Source: UBA6168 sp041752395 (lineage in GTDB: Bacteria > Bacteroidota > Bacteroidia > Chitinophagales > Saprospiraceae). From it: a DNA stretch of 64,000 nucleotides. The notes under the pieces are model-generated. The model made no database searches and was not told the DNA's origin. It saw only the letters and a list, made by a program, of their open reading frames with translations. The translations under genes and the position numbers were made by a program. Below are positions 1 through 7,553 of this stretch, one piece after another. Within the stretch, counting starts at the first letter, position 1. Each line of letters begins with the position of its first letter. The DNA is taken from assembly GCA_041752395.1 (NCBI GenBank), contig JBGSWN010000043.1, forward strand, positions 1 through 64,000, written 5' to 3'.

Positions 1-345
1 ATGACCACGCTGTCGCAGCCGTTTTGGGTGGTGAGGTTTTGGGTGAAAACGCCCACTTGGGCCACATCGCACGAGGTGTCGAACAGCAGGGTCGTGTCGG
101 TGGCTAGGAAGCTCACCGTCTGTATGACCACGCTGTCGCAGCCGTTTTGGGTGGTGAGGTTTTGGGTGAAAACGCCCGCCGCCGTTGGGTCGCAGGTCGT
201 GGCGGCGAGCAGGGTCGTGTCTCCCGGCAGCAGCTTCACCGTTTCGACCACAATGCTGTCGCAGCCGAACTGAGAGTTGAAATTTTGGATAAAAACACCT
301 GCTCCAGCTGGGTCGCATGTAAAGCGCTCAACGGAGGTGGTCATC
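1..345 (-). repeat. Tandem 123-bp (41-residue) coding repeats
   Basis: Within the truncated secreted protein, bases 1-54 and 124-177 are identical, and a diverged third copy begins near 247. The period is 123 bp, or 41 codons, so the frame is kept. The encoded unit has a TCDP start, an AGVFTQNL middle and an NGCDSVV end. The array continues past the window edge, so the copy number is unknown. The near-identity of two copies suggests recent duplication or gene conversion. Confidence 0.85.
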
Positions 346-1709
346 GGGATATTTTCGATAGTGAACACGCCTACCGTGGAAACGCTGTTTCCGCAAAGGT
401 CAGCAGCCGTGAAAGTAATAACAACTTCCGGAATCGGCGGACCACCGGCATAATCGTTGGCCCAGGTGAATGGGTCGCATGGGTCACTGGCGATGGCATA
501 ACCGTTGTTGGTCAGCCAGTTGTTGAAAATATCTTGCGGGTCCAACGAGCAAGGAATGGACAGGTTAGAGGCAGGCTGCAGCAAAAACGGCGGCTGGTCG
601 TCGGCGACGGTGAAAGTGGCTTGGGCGTTAGCGGTATTTCCGCACTGGTCTGTAACGACAAATGTAACGGGCGTCTCAACGCACGAGCTGTTTGGCGGTG
701 CCAAGAAGATTGCTTCCCAAACTGGCGAGTTGTCGCAGTTGTCGACGGCGACTCCGTTTCCATTGTTTGCCAGCCATTCGCTGAACGCATTGAAGTAATC
801 GTTGCCACACGACACGGTTAGGTCGGCGGGCTGGGTTGAAAACACCGGCGGCTCGGAGTCCGTCACGACTATGGTCTGCTCGAAGGTAGTGTCGTTGCCA
901 CATTCGTCGGCGAAGGTCCAAGTGCGCTCCAGTGTATAGAAGCAAGGCTGTGGGATGTTTGTTTCGGAAAAAGTGCTGAAAACAGCGCTTGTGCAATTAT
1001 CGGTCGCCATAAGCGTCGGTGTCGGCAAAGGTTCTGTGCATTCGAGTAGGAGCATGGCGGGGGGTGGAGCCGCCACCCCTGGCGCTTCGTTGTCGGTCGG
1101 GCAGCCCCACAGCGTGATGTCGTCGAGTAGCATTCCTCCGGCCTGCACGGGACCGGAACCGGTAAGCCGGAGTTCGGCAGTGGCAGCCTGTGCCACGAAA
1201 CTGAAGCAGATTTCCAGCCAGCCGTCGGCGCCGTTGTTGGTTGCCGTCCAGTTTTCGTTGAGCCATGCACCGTTGGCGACAGTGATGTTGCAATTTGCGG
1301 AGGGCGCTCCCACATTTTTTGCGTACCAGATGGAGAGTGTGTATGTGTAACCGACGGTCATGCCAGTCAGGTTGTTGGAAATCGTGCCGGGTACCAACCC
1401 ATGCAAGTCTATAAACTGGGAAGGGCCGTTGGGGTTGCCGTTCGCCCAATTGCCGGTGTAGGTTGGCCCCAGAAGGTCAATTTCGCCAGCATTTACCACC
1501 CAAGCACCAAAACTTTCGCCTGCAACGAAGGTGATTCGAGTCAAAGGTGCTGGTATCTGGGGCTGTTCGAAATTTCCGTCTGGAATGATTAGTTGGGCTG
1601 GAGTGCCGCAGCAGCAGTTTTCCGTGGCGCAGTCAGGTTGTGCGCCTAACTGACCCGGCTGAAAAGTTATGAAGAGGAAAACAAATGGAAGGATAAGTGA
1701 TACTCTCAT
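1..1709 (-). CDS. Secreted multidomain repeat protein, 3' end cut by window edge
   Basis: This is an open frame of about 569 residues on the minus strand with no stop before the window edge, so the C-terminus is missing. It starts MRVSLILPFVFLFITF, a signal peptide ending near GQLGAQ, followed by a cysteine-rich stretch (ENCCCGTP). The next 150 or so residues resemble a secreted carbohydrate-binding or jelly-roll module (GSFGAWVV-like start, LDDITLWGCP end). Two HYR/Ig-like modules follow, each with a PPVFSTQPADLTVSCGND-type start and a VTDQCGNTA core. The visible end consists of 41-residue repeats of the form TCDP..AGVFTQNLTTQNGCDSVV. Such repeats are common in large Bacteroidota surface proteins that end in a T9SS sorting domain; that ending is expected here but lies outside the window. 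Function is probably adhesion or surface-structure related. GC content is visibly higher than in the accessory region beside it. Confidence 0.85.
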   Translation of the reverse strand, partial: MRVSLILPFVFLFITFQPGQLGAQPDCATENCCCGTPAQLIIPDGNFEQPQIPAPLTRITFVAGESFGAWVVNAGEIDLLGPTYTGNWANGNPNGPSQFIDLHGLVPGTISNNLTGMTVGYTYTLSIWYAKNVGAPSANCNITVANGAWLNENWTATNNGADGWLEICFSFVAQAATAELRLTGSGPVQAGGMLLDDITLWGCPTDNEAPGVAAPPPAMLLLECTEPLPTPTLMATDNCTSAVFSTFSETNIPQPCFYTLERTWTFADECGNDTTFEQTIVVTDSEPPVFSTQPADLTVSCGNDYFNAFSEWLANNGNGVAVDNCDNSPVWEAIFLAPPNSSCVETPVTFVVTDQCGNTANAQATFTVADDQPPFLLQPASNLSIPCSLDPQDIFNNWLTNNGYAIASDPCDPFTWANDYAGGPPIPEVVITFTAADLCGNSVSTVGVFTIENIPMTTSVERFTCDPAGAGVFIQNFNSQFGCDSIVVETVKLLPGDTTLLAATTCDPTAAGVFTQNLTTQNGCDSVVIQTVSFLATDTTLLFDTSCDVAQVGVFTQNLTTQNGCDSVV

Positions 1710-1824
1710 ACGGCAAAGTTTGTCATACTAAACCAAGCAACCATTTTTTGGTTTTGGAAGATGGGCTAAAAAGGTGGGAAATATGGAGGAAATGGCAAGA
1801 GGGTGCTTAGAGGTTGTTTACAAA

Positions 1825-2100
1825 TCAATGAGCCAGCTTGGTAACCATAAGCCGAATCATAGACCATTGAATAAAAGCGACAGAATGTTACTCTTTTTCT
1901 TCAAAGTCCTTTGCCAATCGTCACTGATAACCAAACCACCCAAAGGTCCTTTCTACAATCCACCGCTTTGGTATAACTTAAAATCCACCTATTCTAGCAA
2001 CTTTTGCAACAACTTCAAGCAGCCCACCGAAGCTGCTCAGGACGAAGGCAAAGAATTCTTTGCCGTCAAAACCTTGGTCAGTCAGGATTTTGGTCAGGCG
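1825..2100 (-). pseudogene. IS5-family transposase C-terminal remnant with three nonsense codons
   Basis: Read on the minus strand in one frame, this stretch gives KILTDQGFDGKEFF, then LLEVVAKVARIGGF, VIPKRWIVERTFGWF, RLAKDFEEK and HSVAFIQWSMIRLMVTKLAH. That order and the PKRW.VERTFGW signature, which holds the catalytic Glu of the DDE triad, are typical of IS5-type transposases. Three in-frame stops interrupt it (after RIGGF, before RLAKDF and after FEEKE). Each can be explained by a single base change from a sense codon expected in the family. The N-terminal two thirds are absent: the recognisable part ends at about 2100, exactly where a LytTR fragment begins on the other strand. No terminal inverted repeat was identified. 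This is an old, dead insertion. Confidence 0.8.
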
Positions 2101-2101
2101 T

Positions 2102-2353
2102 GGAAACTACAATGAAGTTCATTTTTCCAACGGCCATAAACTGCTGCTGACCAAGACCTTGAAGGATTTTTTTTTTACGATTTTGGAGGCAGCGGGGTTC
2201 CTGCCGGCGCACCAGTCCCACCTCGTCAATTTCGACCATATCCGAGAGTTCATCAAGACGGACGGCGGCTATATCGTCATGGCCAATGGGGCGAAAGTGC
2301 CTGTGGCGGTAAGAAAACGGGCGGAAGTGGTGGAAAGGTTAGGTGGGGGGTGA
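2102..2353 (+). pseudogene. LytTR DNA-binding domain fragment
   Basis: The plus-strand frame from about 2102 to the TGA at 2351 reads GNYNEVHFSNGHKLLLTKTL, then HQSHLVNFDHIREFIKTDGG and VPVAVRKRAEVVERL. This is most of a LytTR domain, the DNA-binding output of LytR/AlgR-type response regulators. The receiver domain is missing, and the sequence upstream of 2101 belongs to the IS5 remnant on the opposite strand. The nearest in-frame ATG (2060) lies within that remnant. The fragment was probably severed by the insertion or a later deletion. A run of nine or more T at about 2167 is a plausible frameshift site, although the frame is open across it. Confidence 0.75.
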
Positions 2354-2363
2354 GTTTTATCAT

Positions 2364-2423
2364 TAACGGTCTGTGTAGCTGGCGTGCGCCCACATAGGGC
2401 GCATGAGCAGCTACACTTTGTTA
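2364..2423. repeat. Imperfect two-stage hairpin with TAAC/GTTA ends
   Basis: The ends TAAC (2364-2367) and GTTA (2420-2423) pair. Inside them GTGTAGCTG (2373-2381) pairs with CAGCTACAC (2408-2416), and TGCGCCC (2385-2391) pairs with GGGCGCA (2397-2403) around the loop ACATA. Unpaired spacers separate the stems. The element begins 15 bases after the stop of the minus-strand T9SS gene and 11 bases after the LytTR fragment stop. The layout recalls integron attC sites, but the outer boxes match the attC consensus only in part and no integrase is in the window. It could simply be a terminator or a local palindromic repeat. Confidence 0.7.
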
Positions 2424-2437
2424 GCAGCAGTATTCTT

Positions 2438-3853
2438 TTATCGAGCGATAATCACTTTTTTTGTTTTAACTCCACATTCCGAACTAATTTTAAAGAAATA
2501 TATACCTGTTTCTAAATGTTCAATAGAAATATTATCTATAAAATCTGCTCCATTGATTTGAAAAACTTTTTGTCCTAATGAGTTTATTAAAGTTATCTCA
2601 TGGATTTTGAATGCGCCATTAATTTTCAGCGTTAATATCTGTGAAGCAGGATTTGGAAATATCTCCATTTCTATTTCGCAATCCCCTAAATTTTCAGGTA
2701 TTGCAGATATTATTGTTTGACCACATTCTTTGTCAAATTCAAATAAGTTCACATCAGCTTTTGTGTCAGCGCTATAGATGTTTCCGATAAAGTAATTTCC
2801 GTCAACAGTAGATAGGATTAAATCCCCGCTTGAGGTTGATTCGGTATTATAATCAGGGGCTTCCTCTGTGCAAATCACTTCTAAGTCTTCATTAAATACA
2901 ACTAAATTTAGTCCGTCACTTGCCGAATTTCGAGCTTGTGCTAAAAATAAATAATTGCCGGTTACGCTTTTCGTTAAATCCTTCGCCTTGCCTTCAAAAG
3001 GCAATTCAATCGTATTTTGAAGGTCGTCTTGTTGGAACCGTATCAATTTCAACTTTTCGTACTGAAAGTCATATAACCCTAATTGGGTTTCGACGGGTGC
3101 AATAAAATCAGAGTTTCCGTTGGCATAAATTTTATTTATCGCCTCGACCTTGCCGTAATCTATTATGCTTTCCCATAATTTTTCACCTTGGCTGTCTAAT
3201 TTTGTTAAATATGCATCGTAATTATCATTATCTCTTTTTCTGCCAGCCAAGATTAATTCTTCATCCTCAAGCATCTGAAAATCAAAAGCTTGAAAGCTGT
3301 CAAATTTTTGGGTCGACATCAACTCTCCCAATGAATTAACAGTATACAAAAATGATGTATTAGGTTCTGAAAAAGATGAACTTCCTAAAACGATAAATTC
3401 TCCATTTGTTTTTTCTATGACCTTCCTTGCGTCAACTCGTATTCCATCATTGGGGAGTTCAATTGACCAGACTACTTCTTTGTTTGCATCCAATTTCATC
3501 AATGCTGCTTTGAAGATATAAGGACTCGTTAATCGGGATGAGTAGCAAATTATTAATTCATTACTCGAAGACCATATTACATCTTTGATAAATTCCAATT
3601 TACCTTCTTCTCCTATATAGGTTTTTTGGGAAATCTCATAAGATTCATTTAAGTCTAATAAAAGCATATCATAATCTGTCCCATTCTGACTTCTTGTAGA
3701 AATACCTATCAGAATGTTATCATTTATTTTATTTATCGTTGATGCATTGTCAATTTCAAAATCATGAATCAATTCTACGATATTTGATTGACAATATTGA
3801 TGATTTAATATTCCCAGAATACAGAAAACGATTGAAATTATTTTTTTTAACAT
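2438..3853 (-). CDS. T9SS-exported protein with type A sorting domain
   Basis: This 471-residue protein starts with a signal peptide (MLKKIISIVFCILGILNHQYC). The central 370 residues contain repeated strands of the form GEFIVLGSSSF, DEELILAGRK and GNYLFLAQAR, spaced as in a secreted beta-propeller of the kind found in Bacteroidota; no catalytic motif was seen. The last 75 residues (about 397-471) are a type A T9SS sorting domain: EIFPNPASQILTLKI, then LINSLGQKV, LETGIYFFKI and a basic end VKTKKVIIAR. The protein should therefore be secreted or attached to the cell surface. The gene is visibly more AT-rich than both neighbours and is flanked by hairpins, which suggests horizontal acquisition. 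Its specific function is unknown. Confidence 0.85.
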   Translation of the reverse strand: MLKKIISIVFCILGILNHQYCQSNIVELIHDFEIDNASTINKINDNILIGISTRSQNGTDYDMLLLDLNESYEISQKTYIGEEGKLEFIKDVIWSSSNELIICYSSRLTSPYIFKAALMKLDANKEVVWSIELPNDGIRVDARKVIEKTNGEFIVLGSSSFSEPNTSFLYTVNSLGELMSTQKFDSFQAFDFQMLEDEELILAGRKRDNDNYDAYLTKLDSQGEKLWESIIDYGKVEAINKIYANGNSDFIAPVETQLGLYDFQYEKLKLIRFQQDDLQNTIELPFEGKAKDLTKSVTGNYLFLAQARNSASDGLNLVVFNEDLEVICTEEAPDYNTESTSSGDLILSTVDGNYFIGNIYSADTKADVNLFEFDKECGQTIISAIPENLGDCEIEMEIFPNPASQILTLKINGAFKIHEITLINSLGQKVFQINGADFIDNISIEHLETGIYFFKISSECGVKTKKVIIAR

Positions 3854-3913
3854 AATTTATTTTTTAAAAAGTTGACTTTTGTATTCGTTTTTTATTGTTG
3901 CTAACTACTGATT

Positions 3914-3963
3914 GACGCATTGCATGTTTTGGATTGCCGACGATCCAAAACATGCAATGCGTC
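3914..3963. repeat. Perfect 21-bp inverted repeat with 8-base loop
   Basis: The arms 3914-3934 and 3943-3963 are exact reverse complements of 21 bases, separated by the loop TGCCGACG. The arm begins GACGCATTGCATG. No T-run follows on either strand, so this is not a standard terminator. An 8-base direct repeat TTGCTAAC lies on both sides (3898-3905 and 3997-4004). It stands about 60 bp upstream of the minus-strand T9SS gene start. A small non-autonomous mobile element or a recombination site is possible; a recognised family could not be assigned. Confidence 0.85.
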
Positions 3964-4082
3964 TATCCCCATCCTGTGCGCTATGTAAACAAGCATTTGC
4001 TAACTCACATTCAGCACAAGATTTCAAGCAAATCTAAACCGAACCTTCGAAAATACCAAACCGGTCAAAATTGCTCCCATTC

Positions 4083-4931
4083 TCACCCAATCACCCCATT
4101 CAACCCCTCCACCAATTCCAGCGCCAGCGAATTGCCGTAAAGGTTTGGCAGACCCTCGACCTCGCCCACCCAACGGATGCCTTGGATGGCGTTGGTGAGG
4201 AAGATTTCGTCGGCTTCCGCCAAGGCATTTTTTGGAACTGGAGCTGCCCGGACAAGGATGCCAAGCTGTTTGGCCACGTCCATGACCGCCCCACGCATGG
4301 TGCCTTTTATGCTTCCTTCGGGGATGGAGGGTGTGAGCAGTTCGCCATTTTTTACCAAAAAAACATTGGAACTGCTGGCACAAACCAGCCGGTCGAGGGT
4401 ATTGAGGAGGAGACAGTCGTCGAGGCTGCTTTCTTTTTTGTGGATGGAAGCCAGCACGTAGGGCAGGGAGGAGGCGGACTTGAAAGATGGCAGCACGGAA
4501 AGTGTATTGCTCAAAATCGGCACTTTGAACCCAGTGAACAGTCCAATTTTCAACCCAATTTGATTCAATCGGAAATGTGAATCGGGTAGGGGACTGGCCT
4601 CGATGAGGAATTCGGGAAGATTGATTTCAGGCGTGTAAAGCCCACCCCCGGAGCGCCAGATGGAGAGTCGGATGCGCCAATTACCTTTGGCTTTGGTCAG
4701 TTGCCGGATTTCAGAATCAAAGTAGGGGAGTGAATAATAATCGGGCATTTCGAGCCGCAACCGCTCAAAACCCAGTTTGAGCCGGTTCCAATGCCGAGGC
4801 AAAAACGGCATCCTCCCATCGAAAACCCGGATGCTTTCGAAGAGCCCGTCGCCATAGCGGAAGGCACGGTTGCCAGCCGATAAAATGGGCTGGTTGGCTG
4901 GCAGGATATTTCCGTTGTAATTGATGAACAT
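4083..4931 (-). CDS. Class IV PLP aminotransferase, aminodeoxychorismate-lyase-like
   Basis: This 282-residue protein belongs to fold-type IV PLP enzymes (BCAT, D-amino-acid aminotransferase, aminodeoxychorismate lyase). It has FRYGDGLFESIRVFDG near residues 24-39, the basic stretch RHWNRLKLGFERL, a candidate Schiff-base lysine in the FKSASSLPYVLA segment, and the cofactor loops SSSNVFLVKNGELLTP and EGSIKGTMRGAVM. Family length is about 270-300. The enzyme may make 4-aminobenzoate for folate or act on branched-chain or D-amino acids; motifs alone do not decide. Divergent folE 128 bp away fits a folate role weakly. The ATG start at 4931 directly precedes the conserved N-terminal strand INYNGNILP, which supports that start. 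Confidence 0.8.
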   Translation of the reverse strand: MFINYNGNILPANQPILSAGNRAFRYGDGLFESIRVFDGRMPFLPRHWNRLKLGFERLRLEMPDYYSLPYFDSEIRQLTKAKGNWRIRLSIWRSGGGLYTPEINLPEFLIEASPLPDSHFRLNQIGLKIGLFTGFKVPILSNTLSVLPSFKSASSLPYVLASIHKKESSLDDCLLLNTLDRLVCASSSNVFLVKNGELLTPSIPEGSIKGTMRGAVMDVAKQLGILVRAAPVPKNALAEADEIFLTNAIQGIRWVGEVEGLPNLYGNSLALELVEGLNGVIG

Positions 4932-5059
4932 CTTTTTGATTTGCTTCGCAAAGATGGGCGAGTTGCCGCTTTTTGAAAAAATTACTGGAACAAAATGCAG
5001 ACCTCGCTGTTTTCTTTACTCTTTTAACCTAACTTTCCAATTTCAACCTGACCAATACT

Positions 5060-5674
5060 ATGGCTAATACACTTGAAATATCGTACACCAAAGAAGAAAG
5101 CTACAACCCCGAAATAACGGACAAGCTCACCGATAATTACTTCAACATCATTGAGGGACTTGGCGAAGACGCCTCTAGGGAAGGACTTTTGAAAACACCC
5201 GAACGTGCCGCCAAAGCCATGCAATTCCTCACTTCTGGCTATGCCATGGACGCCGAACAGATTCTGCGCTCCGCCATGTTCAAAGAGGAGTACTGTGAGA
5301 TGGTGCTGGTCAAAGACATTGAGATTTACTCGCTCTGCGAACACCACATGCTACCTTTTTTGGGAAAGGCGCACATTGCCTACATCCCCAACGGCTACAT
5401 CGTCGGATTGAGCAAAATCCCACGGGTAGTGGACGTGTTCGCTCGTCGCCTACAGGTGCAGGAGCGCCTCACCCTCGACATCCTCAACGCCATCAACAAC
5501 ACCCTGAAACCGCAGGGAGTGGCCATCGTCATCGAGGCGATGCACATGTGCATGATGATGCGGGGCGTGCAGAAGCAAAACTCTGTGACGACCACTTCGG
5601 CCTTCCGTGGTCAGTTTGAAAAACAGGAAACAAGGACGGAGTTTTTGAAGTTGATTGGGAGCAAACTCCATTAA
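5060..5674 (+). CDS. folE: GTP cyclohydrolase I
   Basis: This 204-residue cytoplasmic enzyme converts GTP to 7,8-dihydroneopterin triphosphate, the first step of tetrahydrofolate (and pterin or queuosine-type) synthesis. The zinc ligands are visible: Cys93 and His96 in SLCEHHMLPF and Cys164 in MHMCMMMRGV. The family signatures GLLKTPERAAKAM, HIAYIPNGYIVGLSKIPRVV and TTTSAFRGQF are all present. Length is normal for a bacterial type IA enzyme. The ATG at 5060 leaves a short family-typical N-terminal extension. The stop codon lies inside the first arm of a periodic hairpin that fills the gap to fabD. Confidence 0.97.
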   Translation: MANTLEISYTKEESYNPEITDKLTDNYFNIIEGLGEDASREGLLKTPERAAKAMQFLTSGYAMDAEQILRSAMFKEEYCEMVLVKDIEIYSLCEHHMLPFLGKAHIAYIPNGYIVGLSKIPRVVDVFARRLQVQERLTLDILNAINNTLKPQGVAIVIEAMHMCMMMRGVQKQNSVTTTSAFRGQFEKQETRTEFLKLIGSKLH

Positions 5675-5781
5675 TTGCTCAATCTTTGGATTGTTATATT
5701 GCTCAATTCTTGGTCGTTTGGGGACTTCCATTGTTTCTTTGTCCCCAATAACAATTCAACAATAAAACAATCCAACAATAC
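5672..5781. repeat. Periodic 8-mer hairpin between folE and fabD
   Basis: The right arm is four tandem 8-base units AACAATTC, AACAATAA, AACAATCC and AACAATAC (5750-5781), ending directly at the fabD ATG. The left arm (5672-5719) holds degenerate complementary 8-mers such as GGATTGTT, ATATTGCT and CAATTCTT. Left TTGGATTGTT pairs with right AACAATCCAA. A central stem of TTGGGGAC with GTCCCCAA closes the loop. The folE stop codon is part of the left array. This is one of five such intergenic arrays in the window. Confidence 0.75.
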
Positions 5782-6660
5782 ATGAAAGCATTTGTATTTC
5801 CCGGTCAAGGTTCCCAGTTCGAAGGCATGGGCAAGGACATGTACGAGAACAATGGCTACGCCAAAGAACTGTTCGAACAGGCCAACGAAGTGCTTGGCTA
5901 CCGCATCACGGATGTGATGTTTGAAGGTGACGCCGAGGCATTGAAACAGACTAAAATTACCCAACCCGCCGTATTTCTTCATTCCATTATTCGGGCAAAA
6001 ATGGCAGGTGCTGACTTCCAGCCAGGTGCCGTTGCAGGGCACTCGCTGGGTGAGTTCTCTGCGCTGGTGGCAGCCGATGGCTTGTCATTTGAGGATGGGC
6101 TGCGGCTGGTACAGCAGCGGGCGCTTGCCATGCAGCGGGCCTGTGAAATGACCGAAGGAACCATGGCCGCCGTGCTAGGTTTGGCCGATGAGGTGGTGGA
6201 AGAAATTTGCGCCAGCATCACCGAAGTGGTTGTTCCTGCCAACTACAATTGCCCAGGGCAGCTTGTGATTTCAGGTTCGGTGGCGGGAATCGAGGCGGCA
6301 GTGGCAAAATGCACGGAAGCTGGTGCGATGAAAGCCATTGTGCTGCAAGTGGGCGGTGCGTTCCATTCACCATTGATGCAGCCTGCAAAGGAGGAACTCA
6401 AAGCAGCGCTGGAGGCCACCAATTTTGCGAAGCCAATCTGTCCGATTTATCAAAATGTGGATGCGCTGCCGCAAACAGACCCTGACAAAATCCGCCAAAA
6501 CCTTGTGGACCAGTTGACTGCCCCTGTGCGTTGGACGCAGACGATGCAGCACATGATAGCTGATGGTACAACTGAATTTATTGAAGTTGGAGGAACAGGC
6601 AAAGTGCTGCGTGGCTTTATTGCCAGGGTTGATAGGCGATTCCCAATGGCTACGCTCTGA
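5782..6660 (+). CDS. fabD: Malonyl-CoA:ACP transacylase
   Basis: This 292-residue enzyme transfers malonyl from CoA to acyl carrier protein for fatty-acid elongation in the cytoplasm. It has the N-terminal FPGQGSQFEGMGKDM, the nucleophile Ser88 in GHSLGE, Arg near position 113 in the QQRALAMQ helix, and the catalytic His195 in GGAFHSPLM. The later motif YQNVDA and the C-terminal IEVGGTGKVLRG complete the fold. Length is slightly below the usual 300-310 but no conserved block is missing. The gene stands alone, separated from folE by a repeat hairpin and followed by another one. Confidence 0.97.
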   Translation: MKAFVFPGQGSQFEGMGKDMYENNGYAKELFEQANEVLGYRITDVMFEGDAEALKQTKITQPAVFLHSIIRAKMAGADFQPGAVAGHSLGEFSALVAADGLSFEDGLRLVQQRALAMQRACEMTEGTMAAVLGLADEVVEEICASITEVVVPANYNCPGQLVISGSVAGIEAAVAKCTEAGAMKAIVLQVGGAFHSPLMQPAKEELKAALEATNFAKPICPIYQNVDALPQTDPDKIRQNLVDQLTAPVRWTQTMQHMIADGTTEFIEVGGTGKVLRGFIARVDRRFPMATL

Positions 6661-6666
6661 GAAAGA

Positions 6667-6763
6667 CTTTGGATTTTAGACAATAGACATGAGAAAGCAA
6701 TGTGTCAATGATTTACGGGCTACCAAGCTCTAAAGTCTAGTGTCTCTAATCTATTGTCTCATC
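6667..6763. repeat. Periodic 7-mer hairpin downstream of fabD
   Basis: Left arm: CTTTGGA, TTTTAGA, CAATAGA, CATGAGA in register at 7 bases (6667-6694). Right arm: TCTAAAG, TCTAGTG, TCTCTAA, TCTATTG, TCTCATC (6729-6763). The units of one arm are reverse complements of the type found in the other, for example CAATAGA with TCTATTG. The loop is about 34 bases. It starts a few bases after the fabD stop and could act as a transcript end or mRNA stabiliser, but there is no clear T-run. Confidence 0.7.
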
Positions 6764-6817
6764 CAAGTTTGCATAATTGAAATTCTCGCTGCAATTTGGC
6801 GCTCGTAAAATTCATAC

Positions 6818-7375
6818 ATGGAAGAAACTAAAATCCAAGGCGGGAGTATTCTTTTGGCCGAGCCTTTCATGCTCGACCCGAACTTCAAGCGCACGGCTGT
6901 GTTGCTTTGCGAACACAATGAAGAGGGCAGCATCGGTTTCATTTTGAACAAAAAAATGGACATGCGGGTGGACTCGCTGGTGAACGATTTTCCTGAATTT
7001 GATTCGCTGGTCCATTTCGGTGGCCCTGTGCAGACCGACACCATTCACTATATTCACAACGTTGGCGAGTTGCTGGAAGACAGTCGAAAAGTGGCCGAGG
7101 GTGTCTGGTGGGGCGGGGATTTTGAGCGCTTGAAATTTCTGATATCGTCGGAGTTGATTAAGCCCGAGAATATTCGATTCTTTGTTGGATACTCTGGCTG
7201 GTCGGAAGGTCAATTGGAGGAAGAAATGGAGACGGGTTCTTGGGTGCCTGCCCACATGCACCCGAACTATGTTTTTAAGTCAAAACCAGACTCGCTTTGG
7301 TCCCAAGTCATGTCCAACAAAGGCGACCTATTTACGGTGATAGCGAGCATGCCCGATTCAGTTACCTATAATTGA
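6818..7375 (+). CDS. YqgE/AlgH family protein (UPF0301)
   Basis: This 185-residue protein carries the YqgE/AlgH signatures: GGSILLAEPFMLDPNFKRTA at residues 8-27, HNEEGSIGFILNK, HFGGPVQTD, then FFVGYSGWSEGQLEEE and the C-terminal SWVPA. The family is small, cytoplasmic and widespread. AlgH has been linked to alginate regulation in Pseudomonas, but the biochemical function remains unsettled, so the gene is left without a symbol. The ATG at 6818 gives the family-standard start. No operon partner is evident; fabD lies upstream across a hairpin. Confidence 0.92.
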   Translation: MEETKIQGGSILLAEPFMLDPNFKRTAVLLCEHNEEGSIGFILNKKMDMRVDSLVNDFPEFDSLVHFGGPVQTDTIHYIHNVGELLEDSRKVAEGVWWGGDFERLKFLISSELIKPENIRFFVGYSGWSEGQLEEEMETGSWVPAHMHPNYVFKSKPDSLWSQVMSNKGDLFTVIASMPDSVTYN

Positions 7376-7553
7376 TGGCTCGCTTCGCAAATTTTTTACC
7401 TCGATTTTACCCAAAATAATTTCCTACCCAACCTTTTTTAAGGCATCAACTGTCTTCCATTCTGTCAAGTTTTTGATTTTAACATACACTAGCTTGCAGG
7501 AAATCACAACGCTTGATACCTTGTCAGAAATTTTACACTTAAAAAAAACTGAC

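Noticed and set aside
1..821. Long plus-strand frames at the start of the window
   Set aside because: They are shadows of the minus-strand secreted protein, which has a signal peptide, Ig-like domains and repeats in one continuous frame.
1774..2115. Plus-strand frame of 113 codons
   Set aside because: It is the antisense of the IS5 transposase remnant, which explains the same bases with known motifs.
2364..2423. Firm call of an integron attC site
   Set aside because: Outer boxes match only TAAC/GTTA, not the full RYYYAAC/GTTRRRY consensus, and no integrase is in the window. It is kept only as a hypothesis.
5672..5781. Possible CRISPR-like array in the periodic 8-mers
   Set aside because: Units are 7-9 bases, there are no spacers, and the arms are inverted copies. 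No cas genes are near.
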